Positions 40,083 to 49,872 are shown, counted from the stretch's first letter. The stretch is 64,000 nt of DNA from an uncultured Sphingomonadaceae bacterium (GCA_947497315.1 CANMFX010000001.1:930001-994000), one strand, 5' to 3'. Numbers and translations are program-made. Notes: a model not told the origin generated them from the letters alone.

Positions 40083-41218
40083 ACCGTATCCCGCGCGAAG
40101 CCTATGTTGATCAGGACTGGTTTGATCAGGAACAGTCCGCACTATTTGCCAACAGTTGGGCGTTTGTCGGGGTGAGGTCCGATTTTGCAGATGCCGGGGA
40201 TTATCATGCAGTCCAGCAAGGACGTTTTCCTATTGTGGTCATTCGCCTGACCGATGGTTCTCTGGCGGCATATCACAATATTTGCCGACACCGCGGCACA
40301 GTTCTGCTTGAGGGCACTGGCAATACGGGAAAAGCCATCATTTGCCCTTATCATCGCTGGACATACGATATTGGCGGTAAGTTTCGCTGTGCCCCCAATA
40401 TGTCGAGCTGCTTCTCCGATCTGGACCGCAGCGCAATGGCGTTAAAGTCGGCATCTGTCGGCATCTTCAACAATTTGATTTTCGTCAATTCTGATCCAGA
40501 GGCAGATTTTCAGAATTGGATAGCGCCCATCACCGATAAGGCATGGCCGCATGACCTGAATGCAGAGGATGTAAAGGAAGCAGCGCCGCTTCTTTATGAT
40601 ATGAAGTGTGGTTGGAAGGTCTTTGTCGAAAACGCGATTGACGGCTACCATCTGTCATACTTGCATGAGAACACTTTGGGTGGCCCAAAACCGGATGAAA
40701 ATATCTGGGAGCGTCACGGAGATCAGCTGATCTGGTACGCGCTTGATGAAGCCGGATTGCGGCACTCTATGCCAGCCAAATCGCGCAAAGAATTTTCGGA
40801 TTATTGGACGAAACAAATAGCGGCGACTAAGGACAAGGAATTTGGCGGTGTCTATTATCTGTTTCCAAACATATTGATTACAGCGACGCCTTACACATTC
40901 AGCATTTCATGGCTTGAACCGGTTAGCACTGGATGCTGTCACTTGCATGTTCGTCACTGGACCGGTCCAGGACAAAATCGTAATGATCGCAAGCATATTC
41001 CAGGATTTGATCCAAAAACCGGAATCATATCTTCTGGCAACTGGACTAAGCCGGCATTGGAATCAGGCGACTTCCAAACTGAAGATGTCTGGATTTGTGA
41101 AAAAAATCAAAGAGGGTTGGAGTCACCTGCTTATGACCATGGCCCACTTGCGGAAGGGCCTGGTGCGGAGGACCCCATCCTTTGGTTTCATGATGCGTTG
41201 GTCAAAGCCATGGCATAG
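40079..41218 (+). CDS. aromatic ring-hydroxylating dioxygenase alpha subunit (Rieske oxygenase)
   Basis: Rieske motif CRHRGTVL...CPYHRWTYDIGGKF; catalytic region VFVENAIDGYHLSYLHENTLG. Confidence 0.93.
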   Translation: MNRIPREAYVDQDWFDQEQSALFANSWAFVGVRSDFADAGDYHAVQQGRFPIVVIRLTDGSLAAYHNICRHRGTVLLEGTGNTGKAIICPYHRWTYDIGGKFRCAPNMSSCFSDLDRSAMALKSASVGIFNNLIFVNSDPEADFQNWIAPITDKAWPHDLNAEDVKEAAPLLYDMKCGWKVFVENAIDGYHLSYLHENTLGGPKPDENIWERHGDQLIWYALDEAGLRHSMPAKSRKEFSDYWTKQIAATKDKEFGGVYYLFPNILITATPYTFSISWLEPVSTGCCHLHVRHWTGPGQNRNDRKHIPGFDPKTGIISSGNWTKPALESGDFQTEDVWICEKNQRGLESPAYDHGPLAEGPGAEDPILWFHDALVKAMA

Positions 41219-41303
41219 AAATGCAACCTCCGCTTTCGGGATAAAGCAACCGCTGGTTCCCCGACCTTCAAATTTTTTCTATAACCAAATAGGCACAAAA
41301 TAC

Positions 41304-41332
41304 TTGACATCGTCACGCTGTTTAGGTACAAA
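41304..41332 (+). promoter_or_regulatory. sigma70-type promoter
   Basis: TTGACA (41304-41309), 17-nt spacer, TACAAA (41327-41332). Confidence 0.7.
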
Positions 41333-41338
41333 TCAGGA

Positions 41339-41435
41339 ACATCGAGAAATTGTGATTCGGGCCGGGCGGCTCTGAACCGCCGGTTTGGCCTCACCACAGG
41401 GCTGGCCCGGGGTTTTCAGCGTGCCGGCCCTTTTT
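41339..41435 (+). ncRNA. candidate structured leader/sRNA upstream of GTA cluster
   Basis: Downstream of consensus promoter; hairpin GGCGGCTCTGAACCGCC and terminal hairpin GGGCTGGC...GCCGGCCC followed by T5; no credible ORF. Confidence 0.5.
41399..41435 (+). terminator. Rho-independent terminator-like hairpin before GTA g1
   Basis: GGGCTGGC (41399-41406) pairs with GCCGGCCC (41423-41430), TTTTT 41431-41435. Confidence 0.65.
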
Positions 41436-41475
41436 AATGCCCGCGATCCCACGTGATCCGGGCGTGAGGATAGAT

Positions 41476-42042
41476 ATGGCTGAAACACATGAAGACTCCC
41501 GGCCCGGTGACGTTGCTCCGGAGCCCGGAACTGATCTGCGCGCGGATCACAAGGCAACCCGGCAGCGTACCTTTCTGGAGCATCTGGCGATCACGTCGAG
41601 CATTAAGGAGTCCGCTGCGGTTGCCGGGATCGCCAACAGCACGCTCTATTTATGGAGAGACACCGACCCTGATTTTGCCGCTGCGTGGCTGAAGGCGCTG
41701 GCGGAGGGCTATGCGCTGCTGGAAATGGAAATGCTGGAGCGCGCCCGTCACGGGGTCGAGCGCAAGATCTATCACCACGGCAAGCATGTCGGAACGGTGC
41801 GCGATTATGACCACAAAACCGCGCTGCAACTGCTGCGCATGCACAAGGAAACCGTGGCTCTGGTCCGTGCCGCGCAGGCGGAGCAGACGGCGAAAGAGGA
41901 ACCGGCAGAGGATAGGCTGGAGGACAAGCTGAAAAAGATCAACGTGCGTTTGCGGGCCTTTCGGGCAGAGCAGCGGCGAAGAAAGGCAGCGGAACAAGAT
42001 CCTGATCACCGCGAAAGGAACGGTGCGGTGCATGGAAGGTGA
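41476..42042 (+). CDS. small terminase-like protein (GTA g1 position)
   Basis: HTH-like LEHLAITSSIKESAAVAGIANSTLYLWRDTDPDFAAAW; immediately upstream of TerL. Confidence 0.75.
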   Translation: MAETHEDSRPGDVAPEPGTDLRADHKATRQRTFLEHLAITSSIKESAAVAGIANSTLYLWRDTDPDFAAAWLKALAEGYALLEMEMLERARHGVERKIYHHGKHVGTVRDYDHKTALQLLRMHKETVALVRAAQAEQTAKEEPAEDRLEDKLKKINVRLRAFRAEQRRRKAAEQDPDHRERNGAVHGR

Positions 42043-43372
42043 TGTGAGAACGGCGGCCGAGATTGGCGCGCTGAAAGACGATGAGCTGGCGTTTGTTCTG
42101 GGCGAGATGGATCGCAAGACCCGCTTGCAATATGAAGCCAGCTGGCACCACTGGGCGCGAGACGAACAATTGGCACCCGCCGGTGACTGGACCACATGGT
42201 TGATCATGGCTGGGCGCGGTTTTGGCAAGACCCGGGCTGGGGCTGAATGGGTTCGCGAAATTGCCGAGGCCGATGGCAGCGCGCGCCTTGCTCTGGTCGG
42301 TGCGAATTTTGCCGAGACCCGGATGGTGATGGTGGAGGGAGAAAGCGGGCTTTTGTCGATCGCTCCGCCAAACAACCGCCCGCTGTGGGAGCCGTCGTTA
42401 AAGCGTCTGCGCTGGTCAAATGGCGCCGAGGCTTATCTCTATTCGGCCGCGGAACCAGAAGGTTTGCGTGGGCCCCAGCATAGTCATTCATGGTGCGACG
42501 AGATTGCCAAATGGGCGAACAATGCCGGACAGGCGCTGGCTACCTGGGACAATCTGAAAATGGGTTTGCGGCTGGGCCGCGCGCCCAAAATCGCGGCGAC
42601 GACAACGCCAAGGCCGGTGCCGCTGGTACGGGCGCTGGTCAAGGATAGTGGGGTCAAAGATAGCGGCACGGTGATTACGCGGGGCGGTACCGAAGACAAT
42701 GTTGCAAACCTGCCCGCGGCTTTCATTCAGGTGATGAAGGCCGACTATGACGGCACGCGGCTGGGGCGTCAGGAGTTGAACGGCGAGCTGATCGAGGAAC
42801 TGGAAGGCGCGCTCTGGACACGTGCGATGCTGGAGGAGTGCCGGGTCGTTTGCGACGAAGCCAGCCAAGTGGTTCGCATAGTCGTCGGTGTTGACCCGCC
42901 CGCCTCGCAAACCGGAGATGCCTGCGGGATCATTGTCGCTGCTTTGTGTGCGGACAATAAAGCCGTGATTTTCGCGGACAACAGCGTCGAGAAGCCCAGC
43001 CCTGAAACATGGGCAAGAGCGGTCGCGGATGCGGCCGGGATCTGGGGCGCCGACCGTGTGATTGCGGAGGCCAATCAGGGCGGAGCGATGGTGAAGTCGG
43101 TGCTGCAGGCGGCAGACATTTCGCTGCCGGTGCGGCTGGTCCACGCCTCCCGCGGCAAGGTGGCCCGGGCCGAACCGGTGGCGGCGCTTTATGAAGCAGG
43201 GCGGGTGCTCCATGCCGGTACGTTCCCGCGTCTGGAGGATGAGCTGTGCGGGCTGCTGATTGGCGGCAGTTATGAAGGGCCCGGGCGATCACCGGATCGC
43301 GCGGATGCGCTCGTCTATGCGCTGACGGAACTGATGTTGGGGCGGCGTAGAGAGCCAAGGGTACGGGTTTAG
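42032..43372 (+). CDS. large terminase / DNA-packaging protein (GTA g2)
   Basis: WLIMAGRGFGKTRAGAEWVREIAE (Walker A), RGPQHSHSWCDEIAKW (Walker B region). Confidence 0.95.
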   Translation: MEGDVRTAAEIGALKDDELAFVLGEMDRKTRLQYEASWHHWARDEQLAPAGDWTTWLIMAGRGFGKTRAGAEWVREIAEADGSARLALVGANFAETRMVMVEGESGLLSIAPPNNRPLWEPSLKRLRWSNGAEAYLYSAAEPEGLRGPQHSHSWCDEIAKWANNAGQALATWDNLKMGLRLGRAPKIAATTTPRPVPLVRALVKDSGVKDSGTVITRGGTEDNVANLPAAFIQVMKADYDGTRLGRQELNGELIEELEGALWTRAMLEECRVVCDEASQVVRIVVGVDPPASQTGDACGIIVAALCADNKAVIFADNSVEKPSPETWARAVADAAGIWGADRVIAEANQGGAMVKSVLQAADISLPVRLVHASRGKVARAEPVAALYEAGRVLHAGTFPRLEDELCGLLIGGSYEGPGRSPDRADALVYALTELMLGRRREPRVRV

Positions 43373-43435
43373 AGATTGGATGGAGTTTTGTGCTCCGCAC
43401 TCGATGCGGAGCGCGGGTGAGGATTCTTTATTAAT

Positions 43436-43674
43436 CCCTCAGGCGCCGGGCGCGGGCATCCGCCCGCTTGGCTTTCCTCGCATAAGCTCGGGCGCGCAGT
43501 CGCGCTTGCCTCGCTGCGCTCGGAAATATCCTCTGTAACTGGCACCGGACCGACGCGAAGCGGAGGCAAGGCCGACCGGCCGCCGCGCCTTGTGGCGCGA
43601 TAGCCAAGGCGACGGATGTCGCCGCCCGGCGCCTGAGGTCCAATAAAAAACTCTCGCGCCCGGCGCTTGAGGTC
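43436..43674. repeat. GC-rich modular inverted-repeat element, copy C (plus partial third unit)
   Basis: CCTCAGGCGCCGGGCGCGGGCATCCGCCCGCTTGGCT...GGCGACGGATGTCGCCGCCCGGCGCCTGAGG + CGCGCCCGGCGCTTGAGG. Confidence 0.93.
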
Positions 43675-43695
43675 AAATAAAAAAGGACAACAAAC

Positions 43696-44847
43696 ATGAA
43701 ATTCTGGGAAAACATCTTGCTCGCTTTAAAGAGCGGTGGGCAGCAAGCAAAACCGCCTTTGGGGCGCAGCTATATCGGCACCTATGGAGGTGCCGTTTTT
43801 TCGGGAGAAGCGCCCTTTTCTTATGAGGGTCGTGTGCGCGAAGCCTATGTCGACAATGCCATCGCGCAGCGCGCGGTGCGGATTGTTGCTGAAGGCGTTG
43901 GCGGTGCGCCGCTTGCGCCGATGGAGGAAAAGCTTGCGGCGCTCGTGAACGCAACCAGTGCGGGGCAGTCGCTCCTTGAAACCATCGCTGCGCATCTGTT
44001 GCTACATGGTAATGCATATGTGCAGATAATGTACGCGCCTGATGCCAAAGGTGTCGAGAGACCGGCTGAACTGTTTGCCCTGCGACCCGACCGGATAACG
44101 ATTGAGCCGGATGAAAAGGGCTGGCCGGTCGCTTATGTCTATCGCGCGGGCGAGCATCAGACCCGTTTTGCCGCACAAGATGAAATGGGACGGCCTGCAA
44201 TTATTCACATCAAGGCTTTTCATCCGACCGATGACCATTATGGCCTTGGCTGTCTCGGCGCTGCAGCCAAGGCAGTGGCGGTGCACAATGCTGCGGCTCA
44301 GTGGAACAGGGCTTTGCTCGATAATGCCGCGCGGCCATCAGGCGCGTTGGTCTTTGATCCCGGGCCGGATGGGTCGGCCCTGTCGTCGGACCAGTTTGAC
44401 CGGCTCAAGGCCGAGATGGATGCGAGCTTTGCCGGGGCTGGCAATGCTGGGCGGCCGATGCTGCTCGAAGGCGGCCTGAAATGGCAGAGCATGAGCATGA
44501 CCCCGGCAGACATGGATTTTGTGGCTTTGAAAGCAGCCGCGGCGAGAGAAATTGCACTGGCGTTCGGAGTGCCGCCGATGCTGCTCGGGCTGCCCGGGGA
44601 CAATAGCTATGCCAATTACCGCGAAGCCAATCGGGCATTGTGGCGGCTGACAATCCTGCCTCTGGCCGGGAAGATCTTGGACGGGCTGTCTGTCGCGCTG
44701 GGAGCCTGGTGGCCGGAGGCGAAGCTGGCGATCGACCGCGACCAGATACCCGCACTGTCGGAGGATCGGGAACGGTTGTGGCAACAGGTGAGCGAAGCGG
44801 ATTTTCTGTCGCCGGAAGAGAAGCGCAGCCGTCTTGGAATAGATTAG
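43696..44847 (+). CDS. phage portal protein, HK97 type (GTA g3)
   Basis: LLLHGNAYVQIMY...LRPDRI; MSMTPADMDFVALKAAAAREIALAFGVPPMLLGLPGDNSYANYREANRALWR. Confidence 0.95.
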   Translation: MKFWENILLALKSGGQQAKPPLGRSYIGTYGGAVFSGEAPFSYEGRVREAYVDNAIAQRAVRIVAEGVGGAPLAPMEEKLAALVNATSAGQSLLETIAAHLLLHGNAYVQIMYAPDAKGVERPAELFALRPDRITIEPDEKGWPVAYVYRAGEHQTRFAAQDEMGRPAIIHIKAFHPTDDHYGLGCLGAAAKAVAVHNAAAQWNRALLDNAARPSGALVFDPGPDGSALSSDQFDRLKAEMDASFAGAGNAGRPMLLEGGLKWQSMSMTPADMDFVALKAAAAREIALAFGVPPMLLGLPGDNSYANYREANRALWRLTILPLAGKILDGLSVALGAWWPEAKLAIDRDQIPALSEDRERLWQQVSEADFLSPEEKRSRLGID

Positions 44848-44870
44848 AGGTTGGAAGTTTATTTATTTTG

Positions 44871-45096
44871 CCTCAAGCGCCGGGCGCGGGCATCCGCCCG
44901 CTTGGCTACGCGCCAATAAGGCGCGACGGACGCCATTTGATTTTGGCGCCCTTGCCTCGCTACGCTCGGACGATGCTCTTGAAAGTTGCGCAGGAGGTCG
45001 CACTGATCCGACGCACCGCGTCGGCAAGCGCGCCCGCGCGCCCGAGCTTATGCGAGGTAAGCCAAGCGGGCGAATGCCCGCGCCCGGCGCCTGAGG
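44871..45096. repeat. GC-rich modular inverted-repeat element, copy D
   Basis: CCTCAAGCGCCGGGCGCGGGCATCCGCCCGCTTGGCT...AGCCAAGCGGGCGAATGCCCGCGCCCGGCGCCTGAGG. Confidence 0.93.
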
Positions 45097-45122
45097 GAAT
45101 AAAAAAAGGAGTCATCAAAAAA

Positions 45123-45431
45123 ATGCAAAACGAAGAAATGCTCGCTCGCCTGGTAGCGCAGGCGGAAGGCGATGGAGCTGATCTTGTGACGCTCCGCGCG
45201 ATAGTGGAGGAAGCGACCGATAGCGGTGCGGAGCGCGTACTCGACCGGCTGGGTCTTGCCGATCACAAGGCGCCTGACGATCTCGACGAGCTGCGCGAAC
45301 TGCTCCGTGCCTGGCGCGATGCCAAGGCGAGCGCCTGGAAAGCGGCGATCACCTGGGTTATTCGCGGTGCGCTGGCGCTGCTTCTGATCGGGATCGCCAT
45401 GCGCTTCGGGTTCGGGAATCTTGTCACGTGA
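45123..45431 (+). CDS. DUF6127-like small membrane protein in GTA cluster
   Basis: MQNEEMLARLVAQAEGDGADLVTLRAIVEEATDSGAERVLDRLGL...; one TM; start downstream of repeat D. Confidence 0.8.
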   Translation: MQNEEMLARLVAQAEGDGADLVTLRAIVEEATDSGAERVLDRLGLADHKAPDDLDELRELLRAWRDAKASAWKAAITWVIRGALALLLIGIAMRFGFGNLVT

Positions 45432-45853
45432 GCGCCATCCGCTTTGCCGGTTACGCCGCCATCTTCAATCGTATCGACCGAGGTGGCGATATCATTCGGC
45501 CGGGTGCTTTTGGCATGCTGGCCGAGGGGCTATCGCTGCCCCTGCTCTGGCAGCACCGACCGGAAAACCGCATCGGTAGTATAAGCTACGCTCGTGAAGA
45601 CCAGCGCGGCTTGCGCGTTATCGGAACCCTGTCGACCGCCAGTCGGGCCGGGCGAGAAGCGGCGATGATGCTGGCAGGAAATACCGTAAAAGGCCTGAGT
45701 TTTGGTTATCGTGTCAAGCAGGCGACGGGCCATGGGCCACGCATCATTGGTGATCTTGATGTCGCGGAAATATCGCTGGTCACCGCTCCGATGCAGCCAC
45801 TGGCACAGGTCCATTCATGGCAGAGCAGAACTAGCGGGGCGGTAGCGGTTTGA
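45428..45853 (+). CDS. HK97 family prohead protease (GTA g4)
   Basis: FAGYAAIFNRIDRGGDIIRPGAF...LPLLWQHRPENRIGSI...GLSFGYRVKQA...EISLVTAPMQPLAQV. Confidence 0.94.
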   Translation: MSAIRFAGYAAIFNRIDRGGDIIRPGAFGMLAEGLSLPLLWQHRPENRIGSISYAREDQRGLRVIGTLSTASRAGREAAMMLAGNTVKGLSFGYRVKQATGHGPRIIGDLDVAEISLVTAPMQPLAQVHSWQSRTSGAVAV

Positions 45854-46949
45854 CTCCGTCGGAAGCAGGCACGCCATTGGCCATATTGGTATCCATCGCA
45901 GCGATCACCGCGTCGCTGCACCCGAATGTCTTCAGCTCGGCGGCAATACGCGGATCGCTCTGGGTCGGTGAAATGACCTGCGGGAAGTAAAGTTCAACCG
46001 GCTTTTCCTGCTGGCACATATTGCGCCGCGCCAGGCTGTTGAAAGTTTTCAATTCGGCCAGCACGCCATCATGATCCTCGCGCCCGGCCAGAATATAGAT
46101 TTTCAGGATGCGGACCGGATAATAGACAAGATCCTGGTGACGGCTATGGCGCTCGGTCTTTTTTAGGAACAGGTCGATCACATCCAGCGCGCGATCTTCA
46201 TCCTTGGCGATGACCGCATCATAGGCAATCAGTTCGGCATGCTCGACATTGGATATCATGTCGATCGGCTGGCTGTCCGCCAAAGCGACCGCCGTGTTAA
46301 AATTTGCCAGCGCGTCATCGCGGCGGCCCAGTTCAAGGAGATATTCGCTTTTGTTTTTGTAGAGATAACCCCGGCGCGTGGCACCACCGCGCATCAGACT
46401 GCGCGCCTGCACCGCAATCAGGTCGTCATAGGCCGTCAGGGCAGCATCATGATCGCCAAATTGTTTAAGCAGCGCAATGAGCGAGCGATAGGAGCCTTGC
46501 GCGATCTCGTCCTGCATTGGCCAGCGGCCCCCGCCATGTTGTTTTGCCGACTTCATCGCCAGCGTCAGCGCGCGGTTTTTTAAACCTTCTGCATTGGGGG
46601 CGTTCCTCTTTTGCGCGGACATTGCCGCCTTGCTGGCCTGCTGCAAGCGGATCAGATCCTGATAGGCTTGCAGGACCGGCCAGCAGGTTTTTGCGACAAA
46701 GTCGAGAGACGGCTTATCCCGGTCACCGCAGGTGGACAGGTCGCCGCGTTTCTCTGGCGCTATGGTCATTTTGAGGATCGGGTCAATCTGTCGCGGCGGT
46801 GAAACAATCGGGATCGGCTTTTTCTCTGCGGCGACCGGCGTAGCGGTCCCAGATGCAGCGATCCCCGGTGCAGAAGTCGAAGATTGTGCTGCGAGCGGGA
46901 AGGCCATGAACAGGGCGGTCAAAGCGCCCAAGCCAGAAATCATATGCAT
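45831..46949 (-). CDS. secreted TPR-like protein of unknown function, antisense within GTA cluster
   Basis: Signal peptide MHMISGLGALTALFMAFPLAAQ; TPR-like helices (YKNKSEYLLELGRRDDALANFNTAVALA); 372 aa. Confidence 0.78.
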   Translation of the reverse strand: MHMISGLGALTALFMAFPLAAQSSTSAPGIAASGTATPVAAEKKPIPIVSPPRQIDPILKMTIAPEKRGDLSTCGDRDKPSLDFVAKTCWPVLQAYQDLIRLQQASKAAMSAQKRNAPNAEGLKNRALTLAMKSAKQHGGGRWPMQDEIAQGSYRSLIALLKQFGDHDAALTAYDDLIAVQARSLMRGGATRRGYLYKNKSEYLLELGRRDDALANFNTAVALADSQPIDMISNVEHAELIAYDAVIAKDEDRALDVIDLFLKKTERHSRHQDLVYYPVRILKIYILAGREDHDGVLAELKTFNSLARRNMCQQEKPVELYFPQVISPTQSDPRIAAELKTFGCSDAVIAAMDTNMANGVPASDGVKPLPPR

Positions 46950-47058
46950 GTACAGAGGGATAATAGGTCCCCTGCTGCTTGTCGATCAAAGAATTACCTC
47001 AACGATTTACGCCGTCCGACATCGGGCGATTTTTCATTACCCAAAAGAAAGGAACATC

Positions 47059-48249
47059 ATGGAAATTTCCAATACCCCTCTCGAAACGAAAGCCGACCCG
47101 TTAGAAGAGTCGTTTGACGTGGTCCTGCAGGCAGAAGAAACCGAACGACACGGTCAGGCGATTGCCGATCTGCGTACCGACGTTGATAGCTTGCAAAGCC
47201 AGATGAACGATATCTCGAAAGCCTCTGCGCGGCCTGTTTTGGCCGGGAATGAGCACGGCACGAAAGGTATGATGTCTTCTATCGCCGCACGCGATTTTAC
47301 GGCAAAATATCTCCGCCGCGGCGACCATGCGGGGGTTGAGCTGAAAAGCTTTTCCGGCGCATCCGGTCCCGAAGGCGGCTTTGCGGTGCCGCAGGAAATC
47401 GATGCCTTGATCGGACGGACGCTCAAGGACATCTCGCCGATCCGTTCGATTGCGACCGTCGTACAAACCGGCAGCGCGGGGTATCGCAAGCTCGTCACTG
47501 ACGGTGGCACGCCATCCGGCTGGGTCAGCGAAACTGCCGGAAGGCCGGAAACCGACACGCCCAATTTCAACGAGATCGCCCCGCCAACTGGAGAGCTATA
47601 TGCCAATCCCGCGGCGTCTCAGGCGATGCTGGATGACGCAGCATTTGATGTGGAGGCCTGGCTGGCGGATGAAATTTCCCGCGAATTTGCGCAGGCCGAG
47701 GGTGCGGCTTTTGTCGGCGGCTCTGGCGTCAATCAACCGCGCGGTTTTCTGAATGCACCGGTGACGGACGAGCCGGACGATGTTCGTGCTTTCGGGTCAC
47801 TGCAATATATTCCGTCTGGCGCGGCAGGTGCTTTTGCCGGGGCCGATGGGGAGGATGCGCTCGTTGATCTGGTTCATGCGCTGAAACCGGCCTATCGGCA
47901 GGGCGCAAGTTTTGTGATGAACAGCGCAACGCTGGCGCAGATCCGCAAGTTCAAGACCGCCGATGGCGCGTTTCTGTGGCAGGCGTCTTTGGCGTCGGGT
48001 CAGCCTGATATGTTGCTCGGTTATCCGGTGGTTGAGGCAGAGGACATGCCGGATGTGACGGCGGATAGCCTGTCGATCGCCTTCGGCAACTTCCGCGCGG
48101 GTTATCTGATTGCGGAGCGCAGTGCTACCAGCATCCTGCGTGATCCTTTTACCAACAAGCCGTTTGTCCATTTCTACGCGACCAAGCGCGTCGGTGGGCA
48201 GGTGATGAACAGTGAAGCAATCAAGTTGATGCAGTTTAGCGCGAGCTAG
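47059..48249 (+). CDS. phage major capsid protein, HK97 family (GTA g5)
   Basis: GGFAVPQEIDALIGRTLKDISPIRSIATVVQTGSAGYRKLV...YRQGASFVMNSATLAQIRKFKTADGAFLWQ. Confidence 0.96.
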   Translation: MEISNTPLETKADPLEESFDVVLQAEETERHGQAIADLRTDVDSLQSQMNDISKASARPVLAGNEHGTKGMMSSIAARDFTAKYLRRGDHAGVELKSFSGASGPEGGFAVPQEIDALIGRTLKDISPIRSIATVVQTGSAGYRKLVTDGGTPSGWVSETAGRPETDTPNFNEIAPPTGELYANPAASQAMLDDAAFDVEAWLADEISREFAQAEGAAFVGGSGVNQPRGFLNAPVTDEPDDVRAFGSLQYIPSGAAGAFAGADGEDALVDLVHALKPAYRQGASFVMNSATLAQIRKFKTADGAFLWQASLASGQPDMLLGYPVVEAEDMPDVTADSLSIAFGNFRAGYLIAERSATSILRDPFTNKPFVHFYATKRVGGQVMNSEAIKLMQFSAS

Positions 48250-48352
48250 CTTCTCCCCACCGTCGTGCCCTGGCGCGACGACACGCGCCCGTGCCGGCCA
48301 GTCCCCCCGGCACGGGCGCACCCTTAATCCTGTTAGAAAGGACACTACCCAA

Positions 48353-48898
48353 GTGAGTTATCCTCCTGATGACGTGCCTCCTGTGCCGATAGAATTAATC
48401 GAAGAGGTCAAGGGTTTTCTACGCCTCAATCATGACGAAGATGATGTGGCTATCGCCCAGCTGCTGGGCAGCGCCGCGCGCCTATGTGAAAATTTCATCG
48501 GCCAGGTGCTGATTGCGCGGTCGGTGCGTGACCGGATGCCGGTGCGCGCAAAATGGCAAAAACTGAAAAAACATCCTGTGCAGGCGATTACGCTGGTCGA
48601 AGCTGTCGCACCTGACGGCATGCTCACCCCTGTGCCATCAATGGACTATGCCATTGATATAGATAGTGATGGTATCGGTTGGGTCAAACTGCATCCGGTT
48701 ACCAGCATTACACGCATCGCGGTTACTTATGATGTTGGTCTGGCGGCAGACTGGACGAATGTGCCCACGACATTGCGGCAGGGCGTGGTGCGGCTTGCTG
48801 GTCACCTCTATTCACACCGTGATGGTGTGGATGTCGGTGGTCCGCCAAGTGCGGTGACAGCCCTTTGGCGGCCCCATCGCCGGATGAGGGTAGCATGA
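48353..48898 (+). CDS. head-tail connector protein (GTA g6)
   Basis: IEEVKGFLRLNHDEDDVAIAQLLGSAARLCENFIGQVLI...LRQGVVRLAGHLYSHRD. Confidence 0.9.
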   Translation: MSYPPDDVPPVPIELIEEVKGFLRLNHDEDDVAIAQLLGSAARLCENFIGQVLIARSVRDRMPVRAKWQKLKKHPVQAITLVEAVAPDGMLTPVPSMDYAIDIDSDGIGWVKLHPVTSITRIAVTYDVGLAADWTNVPTTLRQGVVRLAGHLYSHRDGVDVGGPPSAVTALWRPHRRMRVA

Positions 48899-49242
48899 GC
48901 GGCCCGGAAACCGGCTCGCTGGAATTTAGCGGCTTGCTGCGTGAGCTGATCCACATCGAACGCCAATCTTCGCAGCGTGACGCCGCTGGATCAGCAATGG
49001 ACCAAAACGAACCCGTTGGCGATTTTCGCGCGGCGGCAGCGCCACTGGGCACCGGTGACGCATCAGTGGCAGACAGCCGCTCCGCGTTGCCGCGCTGGCG
49101 CTTCACTCTGCGCCAAACCAATGCCGTTCGGCCCGGTGACATACTGACCTGGGCTGGTCGCGAGATGGTTGTCCAGTCAGTCGCCGCGGATCACCGATTC
49201 ATTCCGAGAACCTACCTGCAAGCAGAGGAGAAACGGGCGTGA
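48895..49242 (+). CDS. phage head closure/head-tail adaptor (GTA g7)
   Basis: Position after g6; ALPRWRFTLRQTNAVRPGDILTWAGREMVVQSVAADHR; 4-bp overlap with g6. Confidence 0.8.
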   Translation: MSGPETGSLEFSGLLRELIHIERQSSQRDAAGSAMDQNEPVGDFRAAAAPLGTGDASVADSRSALPRWRFTLRQTNAVRPGDILTWAGREMVVQSVAADHRFIPRTYLQAEEKRA

Positions 49243-49457
49243 ACAAATTGAAGCAAAAGGCCGAGAATATGGCTGATGCAGCAATCCAAAAGGCGAGGGA
49301 AGATGTCAGAACCGCGCTTGCCGAAGAATTGTCAGGCGATTTGACGATAGAAGAAACCGACGATGGCGTCGTTATTTCCGGCCCCGACCTGGGCGCGAAA
49401 CTTGTAACCGGCAGCAGTCTGCGCGACGTCGCTTTTCTGATGCGCGGTGTCCGGTGA
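49239..49457 (+). CDS. hypothetical GTA-cluster protein
   Basis: 72 aa, 4-bp overlap with preceding CDS and 1-bp overlap with the following CDS. Confidence 0.7.
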   Translation: MNKLKQKAENMADAAIQKAREDVRTALAEELSGDLTIEETDDGVVISGPDLGAKLVTGSSLRDVAFLMRGVR

Positions 49458-49852
49458 TGGGCGCTGTCGAAGCGGTGCAGCAAAGCCTGATCGCGGCGTT
49501 GAACGCGCATCTGCCATTGATGGACGAAATTGATGCTGTTTATGACGGTCCGCCGCCGCTTGCGCCTTTCCCCTATATTGCGCTCGCAACCGGTGCTGCG
49601 CTGGACTGGAGCTTTAAGGGCGGGGTCGGGCGTGAGCTTGGTCTGGCGCTGACCATCCATGATGATGGGCAGAGCGCGGTGCGGGTCCACAGGATAATGG
49701 CGCAGGTGGAAGAGGCGCTGAAAGCTGGTCTGGCGGATCCGGAAGGCTGGCAGATAGTGACATTCAATTTCCGCCGCACGCGGGTCCTGCGCAATGCAAT
49801 AAGTCCGTGGAGCGGCGTGATCGAATATCGCGCACGGGTTTTGAAGGTTTAG
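49457..49852 (+). CDS. DUF3168 tail completion protein (GTA g8)
   Basis: VQQSLIAALNAHLPLMDEIDAVYDGPPPLAPFPYIALATG...VEEALKAG. Confidence 0.9.
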   Translation: MGAVEAVQQSLIAALNAHLPLMDEIDAVYDGPPPLAPFPYIALATGAALDWSFKGGVGRELGLALTIHDDGQSAVRVHRIMAQVEEALKAGLADPEGWQIVTFNFRRTRVLRNAISPWSGVIEYRARVLKV

Positions 49853-49872
49853 AATTAGATAAGTTTTTTTGG

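Noticed and set aside
41339-41435. Structured region before GTA g1 as an SRP (4.5S) RNA or phage att site
   Set aside because: Lacks the conserved SRP GGAA-tetraloop domain and no duplicate att sequence or integrase was seen.
44640-45431. 263-aa ORF spanning the portal 3' end and repeat D
   Set aside because: N-terminal part overlaps the portal gene in another frame and the repeat; only the C-terminal 102 aa from ATG 45123 looks genuine.
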